A stretch of 57,417 nt of DNA from JALYUA01 sp039931865. Lineage in GTDB: Bacteria > Acidobacteriota > Thermoanaerobaculia > UBA5066 > Gp7-AA6. The notes beneath the pieces were generated by a model. That model was not told the DNA's origin. It saw only the letters and a list, made by a program, of their open reading frames with translations, and made no database searches. Shown here in pieces: positions 1-8,470 of this stretch. The DNA lies in the NCBI GenBank assembly GCA_039931865.1, contig JBDTRB010000008.1, positions 1 to 57,417 of the forward strand, written 5' to 3'. The position numbers and the translations under genes are program-made. Each line of letters opens with the position of its first letter. Within the stretch, counting starts at the first letter, position 1.

Positions 1-1063
1 CCGGGCTCTCGCGAGTGTCGTCGACGTCCTTCTTGTAGGAAAGTCCGAGGATGAGGATCCGGCTCCCCTTGACCGCTTTCCCGCGCTCGTTCAAAGCGAA
101 CTGGAGCTTCTCCAGCACGTAGTGCGGCATCTGGACGTTCACCTCTCCCGCGAGCTCGATGAATTTCGCCGTCACGCCGTACTCCCGCGCTTTCCACGCG
201 AGGTAGAACGGGTCGAGCGGTATGCAGTGGCCGCCCAGCCCGGGCCCGGGGTTGAAGCGCATGAAGCCGAACGGCTTCGTCGCCGCCGCTTCGAGTACGT
301 CCCAGACGTCGATCCCCATTCGGTCGAACACCGTTTTCAGCTCGTTGACGAGCGCGATGTTGACGGCTCGGAAGATGTTTTCGACGAGCTTCGCCGCCTC
401 CGCCGTCCGCGCGCTGTCGACGCGGACCGTGCGCGCGATGACCTGGTCGTACAGAGACTGGGCGAGGTCGCCGGAAACGGGGTCGACACCGCCCACGATC
501 TTCGGAATCGTCGCCGTCGCGAAGCTCTTGTTTCCGGGATCTTCGCGCTCGGGGGAGAAGGCCAGGAAAAAATCCTCGCCGCATTTGAGTCCCGTTTCCT
601 CGAGAAGACCCCGGACGAGAACGTCCGTCGTCCCGGGATAGGTGGTCGACTCGAGAATGACGAGCTGGCCCCGCCGCAGTCGCTTCGCGATCTCCGTAAC
701 GGTCCTCACGACGAAGCTCATGTCGGGCTCGCGCTGCGGCGTCAGCGGCGTCGGGACACAGATAATGAGGGCGTCGGGGTCGGCCACCCGGGCGAAATCG
801 GAGGTGGCGGAGAAAAGTCCCGCCCGGGTGACAGCTCCGACCCGATCCGGATCGAGGTGCTTGATATAGCTGGCTCCCTTGCCAAGCGCGTCGATCTTTT
901 CCGGGTCCACGTCGAAGCCCAGGACGGAGAACCCCTTTTCCGCAAAGGTGAGGCCCAGGGGAAGCCCGACGTATCCGAGCCCCAGGATCCCCACGCGGGC
1001 GGCGCGTTCGTGGATCTTCTTCTGCAGCCCGTCTGCGGCGGACGTCACAGTCATTTCCGACAT
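1..1063 (-). CDS. Nucleotide-sugar dehydrogenase (UDP-GlcNAc/UDP-glucose 6-dehydrogenase family), 3' end cut by window
   Basis: Predicted cytoplasmic NAD-dependent enzyme that oxidises a UDP-sugar at C6 to the uronic acid used as a polysaccharide precursor. Reading from the ATG at 1063, the Rossmann motif GLGYVGLP lies at residues 28-35, followed by the family segment ESTTYPGTT. The catalytic-cysteine motif GGHCIPLDP puts Cys at about residue 280. About 354 codons are visible and the C-terminal substrate-binding domain runs off the left edge. It is the last visible gene of the minus-strand exopolysaccharide operon, after a 247-bp gap that may carry its own promoter. GGAG stands a few bases before the ATG. 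The long GxGYVGLP N-terminus and GPGLGGHC segment resemble the WbpA/UDP-GlcNAc dehydrogenase branch more than plain UDP-glucose dehydrogenase, but the exact substrate cannot be fixed. Confidence 0.93.
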   Translation of the reverse strand, partial: MSEMTVTSAADGLQKKIHERAARVGILGLGYVGLPLGLTFAEKGFSVLGFDVDPEKIDALGKGASYIKHLDPDRVGAVTRAGLFSATSDFARVADPDALIICVPTPLTPQREPDMSFVVRTVTEIAKRLRRGQLVILESTTYPGTTDVLVRGLLEETGLKCGEDFFLAFSPEREDPGNKSFATATIPKIVGGVDPVSGDLAQSLYDQVIARTVRVDSARTAEAAKLVENIFRAVNIALVNELKTVFDRMGIDVWDVLEAAATKPFGFMRFNPGPGLGGHCIPLDPFYLAWKAREYGVTAKFIELAGEVNVQMPHYVLEKLQFALNERGKAVKGSRILILGLSYKKDVDDTRESP

Positions 1064-1304
1064 GTCATGCTCCGATTTGAGCGGTTGTCCCGCCCCGGGT
1101 TTGTGGTTTTCGAGAGACCCGTCGCAGGATGGGCAGGCTCGGAGCAAAGGGCTCAGCCGTGCCGGTTGCATAGAGTGTGTCCGGCGAGTGCAAAAAAAAC
1201 TCCCTGTCGACGATTCCGTGCTCCTGTCCGAGGGCGATGTCCGGCTGCGGTTCCGACTGCCGTCGGTATGCGTACGGGTGGAAGTCGATTGTTTAGAACG
1301 CGTA

Positions 1305-1320
1305 AGCATATCATGTGCCA
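1305..1320 (-). promoter_or_regulatory. Possible sigma-54 (-24/-12) promoter for the nucleotide-sugar dehydrogenase
   Basis: On the minus strand TGGCACATGATATGCT has the invariant GG and GC separated by exactly 10 bases. It matches the sigma-54 consensus TGGCACG-N4-TTGC at 9 of 11 core positions. It overlaps the stop codon of the preceding gene and would start transcription near 1294, about 230 bases before the dehydrogenase ATG. No activator-binding repeat was found, so this is a sequence match only. Confidence 0.35.
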
Positions 1321-2996
1321 TGGGAAGGGGCCGCCTCTACCGGGGCAGCGCTCTCGGTTTCAAAGACCGCACTTCCCGCATGCACGGGGGGGCCCACTTC
1401 GGCGTGCACCGTCAGGGTTCGCTGTCCGGTGAGGCCCGCCAGAGGCAGAACCAGCGCTGTGTGCCCGGGTGCGAGGAGAGTGCGTCCCATCGAGTAGCCG
1501 TCCCAACCCCAGACCACGATCGCGGGCGCGGAAGAGTCCAGGTCGACCGTCAGCCTCTGTCCCGTAGTCTGTTCGGGATCCAGGCAGAGGGCCAGACCGC
1601 CCGAGGAGGACCAGGCGGGCGACGACTGGAGCGTCGCGAGCTGGGATTCGAGGCTTCGCCCGACTGCGCCGAGCTCGAGACGGTTCCCGAGCGCCCGCGC
1701 CACGTCGCGCCGTGCCAGAAGCACGTTGCAGGATTCCTGGTCGGCTGGCGCGATCGCCTCGAGAGCGAGCCACGCCTCTCGGACCCGGCCGCTCTTGAAA
1801 TGCGCGCGCGCGATCTCCAGGAAGACCGGTGTCCATCGCGGCCGGTCCACCGCCGCGCCTCTCGCGGCCATCTCTCCGGCCGCCTCGAGATCCCCCGCAA
1901 GCGCTCGTGCCCTCGCGCGAACCGTGTCCGGTACGCCCGTCAGTGTTTCGACCACCCGGAGAAGAAGAGCGCCGTCGATTTCGTTCTGGCGTCCCTCGAG
2001 AAAGTACTGCGTGAGCGTCGTCCTCGGATCGCTCCCCCATGCGGCTTGGCGGTCGAGCGGCCAGAGAGCAAGAATGCGGGCAGCCTGACTCGGCGTGGCG
2101 GCATCGTCGAGCTCGCTCGGTGGGTGTCTGTAGACCCAGTTGGGGCAACGCCAGCGCAGCTCCTCGACGTCTTCCACTCTCGCTCGTTCTTCTGCCAGGG
2201 CTAATTCCGCAGTCCGCTCCCGACGCTCTGCGGTTTCCCATCGAGGCGTCAGGAGGGCCACCCCCGCCACGTCTCCCTGCCGCGTGAAGATCCGGATCGC
2301 GCGGGAAAGCGCATCGGAATCGTTGGGCAGGAGCCGCACCACGGCGTCGCGGCCAAGTGTCGCCGAAGCCGCCGCGAACTGTTCGGAGACGAAGTCGGAA
2401 TCCCGGAAGGCATGCTCGAGGACGGCCGGCGCCTGCTCCCGCTCGTTCAAAGGCAGATCTGCCCAGGAAGAGAGCGTCGCGCGAGCGCGTGCGACCCAGA
2501 TCCGCGCTGAGCCGGGCGCCGCGGCGGAGGCAAGTCGCAGAGGCTCCGCCCACAATTCCGCGTTCCGGCGCTCGGCCGCCTGTTTTGCTTCGACGTAGGC
2601 GAGCTGCCCCAGGAGGTAACGGTGCATCGCCCAGCCGGGTCTCGCGGCTTCCGCGGAGAGCATCATCCCGCGGGCCACGCGGAGGTCGTCCGTTCGAAGC
2701 CCGGCGCGCGGCGGCGGGTCGCTCCCGGGTGAGAGTCGCGGAACACTCTCCCTCAACGCGGCGTCCACGATGGACGCGCACTCGAGATCGCCGGACGGCT
2801 CCCGCCGCATCATGCTCACCTCGGAAGGGCGGCTCTGATCGAGCCCGACGCGGCGGGCGAAGCCCTCTGCGTCGTCGCCGAGAGCCCGGTTGCGGCGGTA
2901 GGCGAAGACCGAAAGCGCCATCAGGAGCAGGCACGCGACCCCGGCTGCGACGCGTCCGCCCCGCGGTCGCGACGGAGTTACTGCTGGTCGTTCCAC
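1311..2996 (-). CDS. Membrane-anchored protein of unknown function in the exopolysaccharide operon
   Basis: 561 residues from a GTG start that overlaps the end of the phosphatase gene by 19 bases, suggesting translational coupling. A short basic N-terminus is followed by one hydrophobic segment (about residues 16-32, AAGVACLLLMALSVFAY), so the rest should lie outside the cytoplasmic membrane. The middle is alanine/arginine-rich and looks helical, with TPR-like stretches such as LEAAGEMAARGA and SGRVREAWLALEAIAP. The last ~120 residues look beta-rich. No family was recognised. Position between a CpsB-type phosphatase and a nucleotide-sugar dehydrogenase suggests a role in polysaccharide assembly or its control; that is inference from context only. 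Confidence 0.72.
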   Translation of the reverse strand: MERPAVTPSRPRGGRVAAGVACLLLMALSVFAYRRNRALGDDAEGFARRVGLDQSRPSEVSMMRREPSGDLECASIVDAALRESVPRLSPGSDPPPRAGLRTDDLRVARGMMLSAEAARPGWAMHRYLLGQLAYVEAKQAAERRNAELWAEPLRLASAAAPGSARIWVARARATLSSWADLPLNEREQAPAVLEHAFRDSDFVSEQFAAASATLGRDAVVRLLPNDSDALSRAIRIFTRQGDVAGVALLTPRWETAERRERTAELALAEERARVEDVEELRWRCPNWVYRHPPSELDDAATPSQAARILALWPLDRQAAWGSDPRTTLTQYFLEGRQNEIDGALLLRVVETLTGVPDTVRARARALAGDLEAAGEMAARGAAVDRPRWTPVFLEIARAHFKSGRVREAWLALEAIAPADQESCNVLLARRDVARALGNRLELGAVGRSLESQLATLQSSPAWSSSGGLALCLDPEQTTGQRLTVDLDSSAPAIVVWGWDGYSMGRTLLAPGHTALVLPLAGLTGQRTLTVHAEVGPPVHAGSAVFETESAAPVEAAPSHGT

Positions 2997-3712
2997 GACA
3001 GGGGCTCAGACGCCGCGATCGCGGCGGGATTGGTCTCGAACAGGCGCGCCGCGGCCTCGGCGCCATGGTCGCGGCGAATGCGCTCCCGCGCGAGGGCGAG
3101 TCGCGGGGGTCTGGCGGCCATCGAATGGGCGTCGGAAGCCACGACGTGAACGAGCCCGAGGCGGAGCAGCTCTTCCGTGGCTTCCTGCGCTTTCGTTCCG
3201 AATTCCCCGATCACGCAGCCCGCCGTGACCTGCACGAGGGCGCCGCGGTCGACGAGATCCTTCAGGCGCTCCGGGTTCCTGACGAACGTCGGGTGCCGTT
3301 CGGGGTGCGCAATGACCGGGATCGTGCCGAGAAGCGACATCTCGTGAAATATCGCCGAGGCGTCCGGCGGGACGGTCCGCCCGAACTCCAGAAGCAGATA
3401 TTTGCCGCGATTGAGACCGACGAGCGGGCCCGTCGCGCCCTTCTCCACGAGCTCCATCGCGCCGGAACTGAAGAAGTACTCGCATCCCGCAAGAACGACC
3501 GGCTCGCCGAGGAGGAGCGCGTTCAAGTGGGCCACCAGCCCGTCGCGCACCTTAACATCCTCGTTCATCCAGGGGTCTCGGAGGACGTGCGGGGTGGCAA
3601 CCACGGCGGCCGTCCCTTCCGCCGCGGCGGCCCGACAAAGGGCGACCGCCTGGTCCCAGGTTTCGGGGCCGTCGTCGATCCCCGGCAGACAGTGGAAGTG
3701 CAGATCGATCAC
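2978..3712 (-). CDS. CpsB/YwqE-type PHP-domain protein-tyrosine phosphatase
   Basis: 244 residues, normal for this manganese-dependent phosphatase family, which dephosphorylates the tyrosine tail of Wzc-type kinases and so controls chain length or polymerisation. The family N-terminus is exact (IDLHFHCLPGIDDG), with metal-binding His5 and His7. Later metal-ligand motifs are ATPHVL, IAHPERHP and ASDAHS. The start is GTG at 3712, fixed by that N-terminus. It lies 35 bases after the kinase gene and overlaps the next gene, so it is co-transcribed with its likely substrate. Confidence 0.93.
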   Translation of the reverse strand: MIDLHFHCLPGIDDGPETWDQAVALCRAAAAEGTAAVVATPHVLRDPWMNEDVKVRDGLVAHLNALLLGEPVVLAGCEYFFSSGAMELVEKGATGPLVGLNRGKYLLLEFGRTVPPDASAIFHEMSLLGTIPVIAHPERHPTFVRNPERLKDLVDRGALVQVTAGCVIGEFGTKAQEATEELLRLGLVHVVASDAHSMAARPPRLALARERIRRDHGAEAAARLFETNPAAIAASEPLSWNDQQ

Positions 3713-3747
3713 AGGAACGTCGCGCGTGCTCGGCGGAAACTCGCGCC

Positions 3748-6021
3748 TCAGACGAGGCGGGATGCTGCAAGGGCGGGGCGCTTTTCGGGCGGAGCGGCGC
3801 CGGACCCGTAACCGCCGTCGCCGTAATACGCGTCCTCGGCATGCTCATAGCCGCGGGCCTGCTCGGTGGTGTTGTTGATCAGAACGCCGAGGATGCGGAC
3901 GTTGCTCAGGTGCATCCGGTCTCGAACCCGGGCGACCTGGTCTCGCGGCGTTTTGCCGCCCTGGACGCAGAGCACGACGCCGTCCGTCTGGTTCCCCAGA
4001 ACCAGGGCATCCGCGACCGGAGCGACCGGAGGCGTGTCGAGGACCAGATAGTCGAAGTTGACGGCGGCCATCTCCAGGAAACCGCTCATCGCGTCCGACG
4101 CGAGCAGGCCGGACGGGTTCGGAGAGGACGGCCCGGAGGGAACGACGAACAGGTTCGGAACGTCCGTCTTGACGATCGCCCGATCGGGAGCAAGATTCTC
4201 GGCCAGGATCGACACGAGCCCCACGCGGTTGGACACCCTCAGGATCTCGTGGAGCCGCGGCCGGTGAAGGTCCGCGTCGACGAGCAATACTCGCTTTCCG
4301 AGCTGGGCGAGGACGACCGCCAGGTTGATCGACGTCGCGGTTTTTCCTTCCCGGGGAAAAGTGGACGTCACGACAAACGATTTGACTCCGCCGGCACGGG
4401 AAAGAAGGAGAGCCGCGCGGAACGCCCGGTAACTCTCCGCAATTCGCGACCGCGAGCTGTGGTGCGGGAGGAGCTCGATCGCGCCCTCTTCCGTCTCGGC
4501 CGGTGACTTCTTGCGGGAGAGGCCTCGGTACCCGTAACTTCGGCCCTCGGAAGACACCGCCGGAATGACTCCGAGCGTCGGGAGATGCAGGTACTGCTGG
4601 ACCTGCTCCGCGGTCCGAAGACTGCGATCGAGATACGAGAGGAGAAACGCGAGACCGACTCCGAGCAGCCCTCCGCCGAACACGGACCCCATCGCGTTTT
4701 TTCGATAGGACGGGGAATGCCGGCTCGTCGGCGGCAGTGCCGAATCGACGACACGCACGTTCGAAGCCCGTTCGCGGTTGCCCCGCGAAATCACTTCAGC
4801 TTCCGACTGCTTCTTCAGGAGGCTGTCGAGGAGAGTTCGTTTCGCGTCCACCTGCGCCTTGAGATTGTTGTACTCGACCGCGTCCGCATTGTTCGCCATG
4901 ACGTCGGTCTTCTGCGTCCGGAGTACGCCCTTCAGGCCTTCCTCTCGGCGCAGCGCGGTCATGTAGTCGTTGCGGGCGGATTCGCGCGCCTTCGACACTG
5001 TGTCCTGGACTGCGGCCTCGAGGTTCTGCCGGCCCTTGTCGATCTGGGCCTTCATCTGGAGCATCGCCGGCCACTCGGGCTTATAAAGGTTCAGCTTCTC
5101 CGCGTAATCCCTCTCGAGCCGGGCCTGATCCGCGCGGATCGAGGCGATGAGACCGCTCGACAGAGTCTCGGCGACTGCGTCGGGGCGCGCGGTCCGCATC
5201 TGGTAGTAGCGGGCTTCCTTCTGGACGCGGTCGGCGAGAGCCGATGCGTAATCCGCGTTCAACGCGTCGAGGTTCTTCACGGTCCCGCTCGCCTGGGGAT
5301 CGCTCGTGACGATGTCCTTCTGCCGGCCGTAGGCGAGGAGCTGCTGTTCCTTGCCCTCGAGCTCCTTGCGCACCTGCTCCGTCTGAGTTTTCAGAAAGTC
5401 GGAAGTCTGCCCCACCACTTGAAACGCGGACTCGAGGCTCCACTCGATGTAGGCATCCGCGATTGCGTTAGCGATGTCCGCCGCCAGCTTCGGACTGCTC
5501 CCGACATAAGAGATCTCGAGAAGGCGTGTCCCGCGAACCGTCAACACTTCGGTGTGGCGCTGCACGCTCACCGCCGCGGCCGCAATGTCCTGGGTTGCCG
5601 AACTCGCCGTCGTCTTCGACGCGGCGCCTGGACGGAGGAAACTCTTTGTCTTGACGCCCAGAAAATCCGGGTTCGACGCGAGGTTCAGCTTGCGCACCAC
5701 GCGCTCCGCCACCCCGCGGCTCTGGATGAGCTCTTTCTGGGTCGGCAGGTACTCCAGATCGTACCCGCGTGCAGCGGACGGTCCCACCTCAATCGAGCCT
5801 CCGCCTTCGCGCTCAACATCGAGCACCACTGTGGCCCTGTACGCTGGTTTTGCCGCCAGCGAGTAAACGGCTCCGAGGACCATAGAGAGCGCCAGACAGA
5901 GCGCCACCAGCTTCCAGCGCCTCCGAAGGATCTGCCAGTACTCCGCCAGGTGGAGGTCCTCCGCTGCGGCGACCGTCGGCGGCTCGATTGATTTCGCGAA
6001 TTCCCGCCCCTCAGCAACCAT
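3748..6021 (-). CDS. wzc: Wzc-type polysaccharide co-polymerase / autophosphorylating tyrosine kinase
   Basis: 757 residues with the two-part layout of Wzc. The N-terminal chain-length domain is bounded by transmembrane segments near residues 37-57 (VALCLALSMVLGAVYSLAA) and 440-465, with a long coiled-coil periplasmic region between. The C-terminal cytoplasmic BY-kinase domain has Walker A TFPREGKTATS (about 554-564), Walker A' VLLVDADLHRPRL and Walker B YLVLDTPP. The tail has a tyrosine cluster (about residues 725-738, YEHAEDAYYGDGGYG), the expected autophosphorylation site. The start shares a base with the upstream stop (TAATG). The export protein upstream and the phosphatase downstream complete the Wza-Wzc-Wzb-like set. 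Confidence 0.95.
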   Translation of the reverse strand: MVAEGREFAKSIEPPTVAAAEDLHLAEYWQILRRRWKLVALCLALSMVLGAVYSLAAKPAYRATVVLDVEREGGGSIEVGPSAARGYDLEYLPTQKELIQSRGVAERVVRKLNLASNPDFLGVKTKSFLRPGAASKTTASSATQDIAAAAVSVQRHTEVLTVRGTRLLEISYVGSSPKLAADIANAIADAYIEWSLESAFQVVGQTSDFLKTQTEQVRKELEGKEQQLLAYGRQKDIVTSDPQASGTVKNLDALNADYASALADRVQKEARYYQMRTARPDAVAETLSSGLIASIRADQARLERDYAEKLNLYKPEWPAMLQMKAQIDKGRQNLEAAVQDTVSKARESARNDYMTALRREEGLKGVLRTQKTDVMANNADAVEYNNLKAQVDAKRTLLDSLLKKQSEAEVISRGNRERASNVRVVDSALPPTSRHSPSYRKNAMGSVFGGGLLGVGLAFLLSYLDRSLRTAEQVQQYLHLPTLGVIPAVSSEGRSYGYRGLSRKKSPAETEEGAIELLPHHSSRSRIAESYRAFRAALLLSRAGGVKSFVVTSTFPREGKTATSINLAVVLAQLGKRVLLVDADLHRPRLHEILRVSNRVGLVSILAENLAPDRAIVKTDVPNLFVVPSGPSSPNPSGLLASDAMSGFLEMAAVNFDYLVLDTPPVAPVADALVLGNQTDGVVLCVQGGKTPRDQVARVRDRMHLSNVRILGVLINNTTEQARGYEHAEDAYYGDGGYGSGAAPPEKRPALAASRLV

Positions 6022-6953
6022 TAGAAAAAAGACTCCTTGACGACGATCACGTCATTCGGTTTCAAGACGGGATCCGCATCCTTGCCGGACACGATCCGTT
6101 TGAAGTCTGCCACGATTTCAGCGTCCTTGCCGTCCGCGCCGCGGCGTTTGATGCGAATGCTCTTCGACGCCCGATCCGTCAGCCCGCCGGCCTTCGCGAT
6201 GACTGAGAGAAGCGAAACGCGATCATCGCTGTTGAATTCCAACGCGCCCGGCGACTTGACCTCACCGAGACAGAAGACCCGGATGTTGGTCCTCGCCTGG
6301 ACGTTCACGACGTCCCCGGGGAGAATCGGCACGTTCCAGATCGGGGACGCGTTGTGAAACAGCTCCTCGGAATCGATTTCGAGCGTGTCGGAGAGACCGT
6401 TTTCGGCCCTGCGCAGGACGTAAATTTTCCGTCCTGCCGTGTCGGTCAAGCCGCCCACCGCCGAGATTGCCTGAAGCAGCGTCCAGCGACCGGAGATGTT
6501 GAGAACGCCGGGTTTCTGCACGGCTCCGACGACCGTGACGGGCTTGTTTCCGAATTCCTTGATCACGACGGAGACGCTCGCGCGATTGACGTACTTCGCT
6601 TTCAGCAGCTGCTCGAGGCGGTCCCGGACCTGGGCTGCGTTCAGCGCTGAAACATTCACTTCGCCGAGAAGCGGAAGGTCGATCGTGCCGTTGTTGTTCA
6701 CCCGCCGCTCGAGGTTCAACTCGGGAATCTCGAAGACCCGTATTTCAAGAAGGTCTTTCGGTCCGATCGCGTAGTCGCCATCGCCGGGCAGACTGGGCGC
6801 GCCCGGCGGAGGGGCCGCGGGCTGAGTGGACGGGCCGGAACCCGTGGGAGCAGGGGCTCGTTGCGCGAAAGCGGCGGAAGCGGCGCTGCCGACGATGGCC
6901 GCCCAGAGGAGAAGCCTGCCCGTTAAAGACTTCACGCGCTCGCTGATGCTCAT
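6021..6953 (-). CDS. wza: Wza-type polysaccharide export protein (Poly_export + SLBB domains)
   Basis: 310 residues. A cleavable signal peptide (residues 1 to about 30, ending AASAAFAQ) and a Pro-rich linker lead into the Poly_export motif YAIGPKDLLEIRVFEIPEL. Two SLBB-like segments follow (VTVVGAVQKPGVLNISG and VFCLGEVKSPGALEFNS). There is no lipobox cysteine at the cleavage site, unlike E. coli Wza, and the protein is shorter, as in many non-enteric export proteins lacking the C-terminal barrel helix. It should form the periplasmic/outer-membrane conduit. Its start overlaps the upstream barrel gene by 4 bases (ATGA), so the barrel may supply the outer-membrane pore. Confidence 0.94.
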   Translation of the reverse strand: MSISERVKSLTGRLLLWAAIVGSAASAAFAQRAPAPTGSGPSTQPAAPPPGAPSLPGDGDYAIGPKDLLEIRVFEIPELNLERRVNNNGTIDLPLLGEVNVSALNAAQVRDRLEQLLKAKYVNRASVSVVIKEFGNKPVTVVGAVQKPGVLNISGRWTLLQAISAVGGLTDTAGRKIYVLRRAENGLSDTLEIDSEELFHNASPIWNVPILPGDVVNVQARTNIRVFCLGEVKSPGALEFNSDDRVSLLSVIAKAGGLTDRASKSIRIKRRGADGKDAEIVADFKRIVSGKDADPVLKPNDVIVVKESFF

Positions 6954-8287
6954 TGACCGAACACCGTCAAGGCTCCCGTCACCCGCAGGGTCGAGCGGGA
7001 AAACCCGCCGACATTCGAGCGATATCGACTCTCGGTCGCCAGCGCGGTAAAGATCATCTTCCGGTAGAAGTTCGTGGAGAAACCTCCACCGAAGACCGTC
7101 CCGCGGTCTCGCCTCTCGACGGCTGACGCGTTGTTGATGAGCACGGAGCGCGGCGAGGTGTCTTCGGCGTACTCACCGAAACCGCGCAACGTCACGCGCG
7201 AACCAACTCCGATGTTCAGGGCGGCTCCGTTTCGTGTCTCGATGTAGTACGGATTGTTGAAGAACAGCCCGTAGATGAAAGTCCGGCCGCCATACGCCTG
7301 GACCTCGACTTTTTTCGTGAGGAAGTACGAAGCGAAGTAGGACCCCGTCGGGGTGGAGAACGTCGGGAACCGCGAGCCGTTGTAGGGGCGCCCTTCCCGG
7401 TATCCGCCGGAAAGGTTGACGAAGAACCGCGGCCGGTCATAGTGCAATCCGACCAGGTAAGCGTTCCCCTCGTTGTCGCCTTCGAGAGAAACGCGAGTGA
7501 ATTCCGTGCGGTTGCCTTCGACGGCGGCCGAAATGTCAAACGAGGAGGTGAGGCGAAGCCGCATGCCGGCACGGGCCGCTCCTTCCGTCCGGTTCAGTTG
7601 ACTGACGTCGAAGGAAATCCCGGGGTCTGTCGCAGGCAGCGGACCTCCGAACCCGTAGCGATGGCGCTGGATCTCGACGCCGGCAAACGCTGAGAGGTTC
7701 CGCGTCAGGTCGATCTCGACTTTCGCGTCAGCGTTTCGCACCGTGTGGATCACCTGCGTCTCGGTCTGGCTGTTCAGGAAGTCGACGCTCTTTGTGTTGA
7801 AGCCGCCGACCTCGAAGGTGAGCCGGTTGAAAAACCCGAGCAGCGCCGCCTGATAGCGGCCGCCGAATGTCCGCCGCTCGGGAAAGTTCTCAGACCAGTC
7901 ATACTCGGGCCGGACCTCTCCCTGGACGAACAGTTTGGCGCCAGCCGGGATAGCCCAGCGGACGCCGCCTGAGACCGTTCCGTAATAGTCCTCGAGCTTG
8001 GGGACCGGATCGGAGGTTCCGAGCGCGTTATCGGTGTACCCCGCATCCGTAACCTGCAGGAACGGGATCATCCGGAACGGTCCCAGCCGGAACTTACTGT
8101 TTTCGACCACCTGCTTGACTTGCTCGTGCGTAGCAATCGTTCTCTCCCTCGGCACTTGATCGGTCGTGAGCTGGCCCAGCAGGACGCATGGGAAGAACAA
8201 GAGCCCGGGGGCCAGACATTTCCGCGCCCGACGCGCGAACGCTCCCCCGCCCCCGCCCCCGTCGGTCGTCTGTGTCCCCGATCCCAT
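6950..8287 (-). CDS. Outer-membrane beta-barrel protein of the exopolysaccharide operon (EpsL-like)
   Basis: 445 residues from the ATG at 8287. This start gives an export signal (LAPGLLFFPCVLLGQ, residues about 24-38) after a glycine-rich, basic N-terminus; longer versions would read through the divergent promoter region. The mature part is a run of amphipathic alternating segments typical of a 14- to 18-strand barrel, for example LFVQGEVRPEYDWSENF and FFVNLSGGYREGRPYNG. It ends in a hydrophobic strand, LRVTGALTVFGQ. Proteins of this type often accompany Wza/Wzc genes and are thought to form or assist the outer-membrane exit. It is the first gene of the operon, and the divergent ligase gene lies beyond its start. 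Confidence 0.82.
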   Translation of the reverse strand: MGSGTQTTDGGGGGGAFARRARKCLAPGLLFFPCVLLGQLTTDQVPRERTIATHEQVKQVVENSKFRLGPFRMIPFLQVTDAGYTDNALGTSDPVPKLEDYYGTVSGGVRWAIPAGAKLFVQGEVRPEYDWSENFPERRTFGGRYQAALLGFFNRLTFEVGGFNTKSVDFLNSQTETQVIHTVRNADAKVEIDLTRNLSAFAGVEIQRHRYGFGGPLPATDPGISFDVSQLNRTEGAARAGMRLRLTSSFDISAAVEGNRTEFTRVSLEGDNEGNAYLVGLHYDRPRFFVNLSGGYREGRPYNGSRFPTFSTPTGSYFASYFLTKKVEVQAYGGRTFIYGLFFNNPYYIETRNGAALNIGVGSRVTLRGFGEYAEDTSPRSVLINNASAVERRDRGTVFGGGFSTNFYRKMIFTALATESRYRSNVGGFSRSTLRVTGALTVFGQ

Positions 8288-8470
8288 TCGGCCCCCGTTC
8301 GACCGGCGCGGGGCGGAGGACACCAACGTCCCGCGAGCCGTGCCGGTTCCGAATCGGGTAGCCCGTTGCACGACCCGGGCCGGAAGCGGGTCAAGGCCGG
8401 CCTCAATTTTCTGGTCGTCGCCGCCCGGAAGGCATGTCATCATCGCGGTCCCGATGAGCCGGCCGAACTC

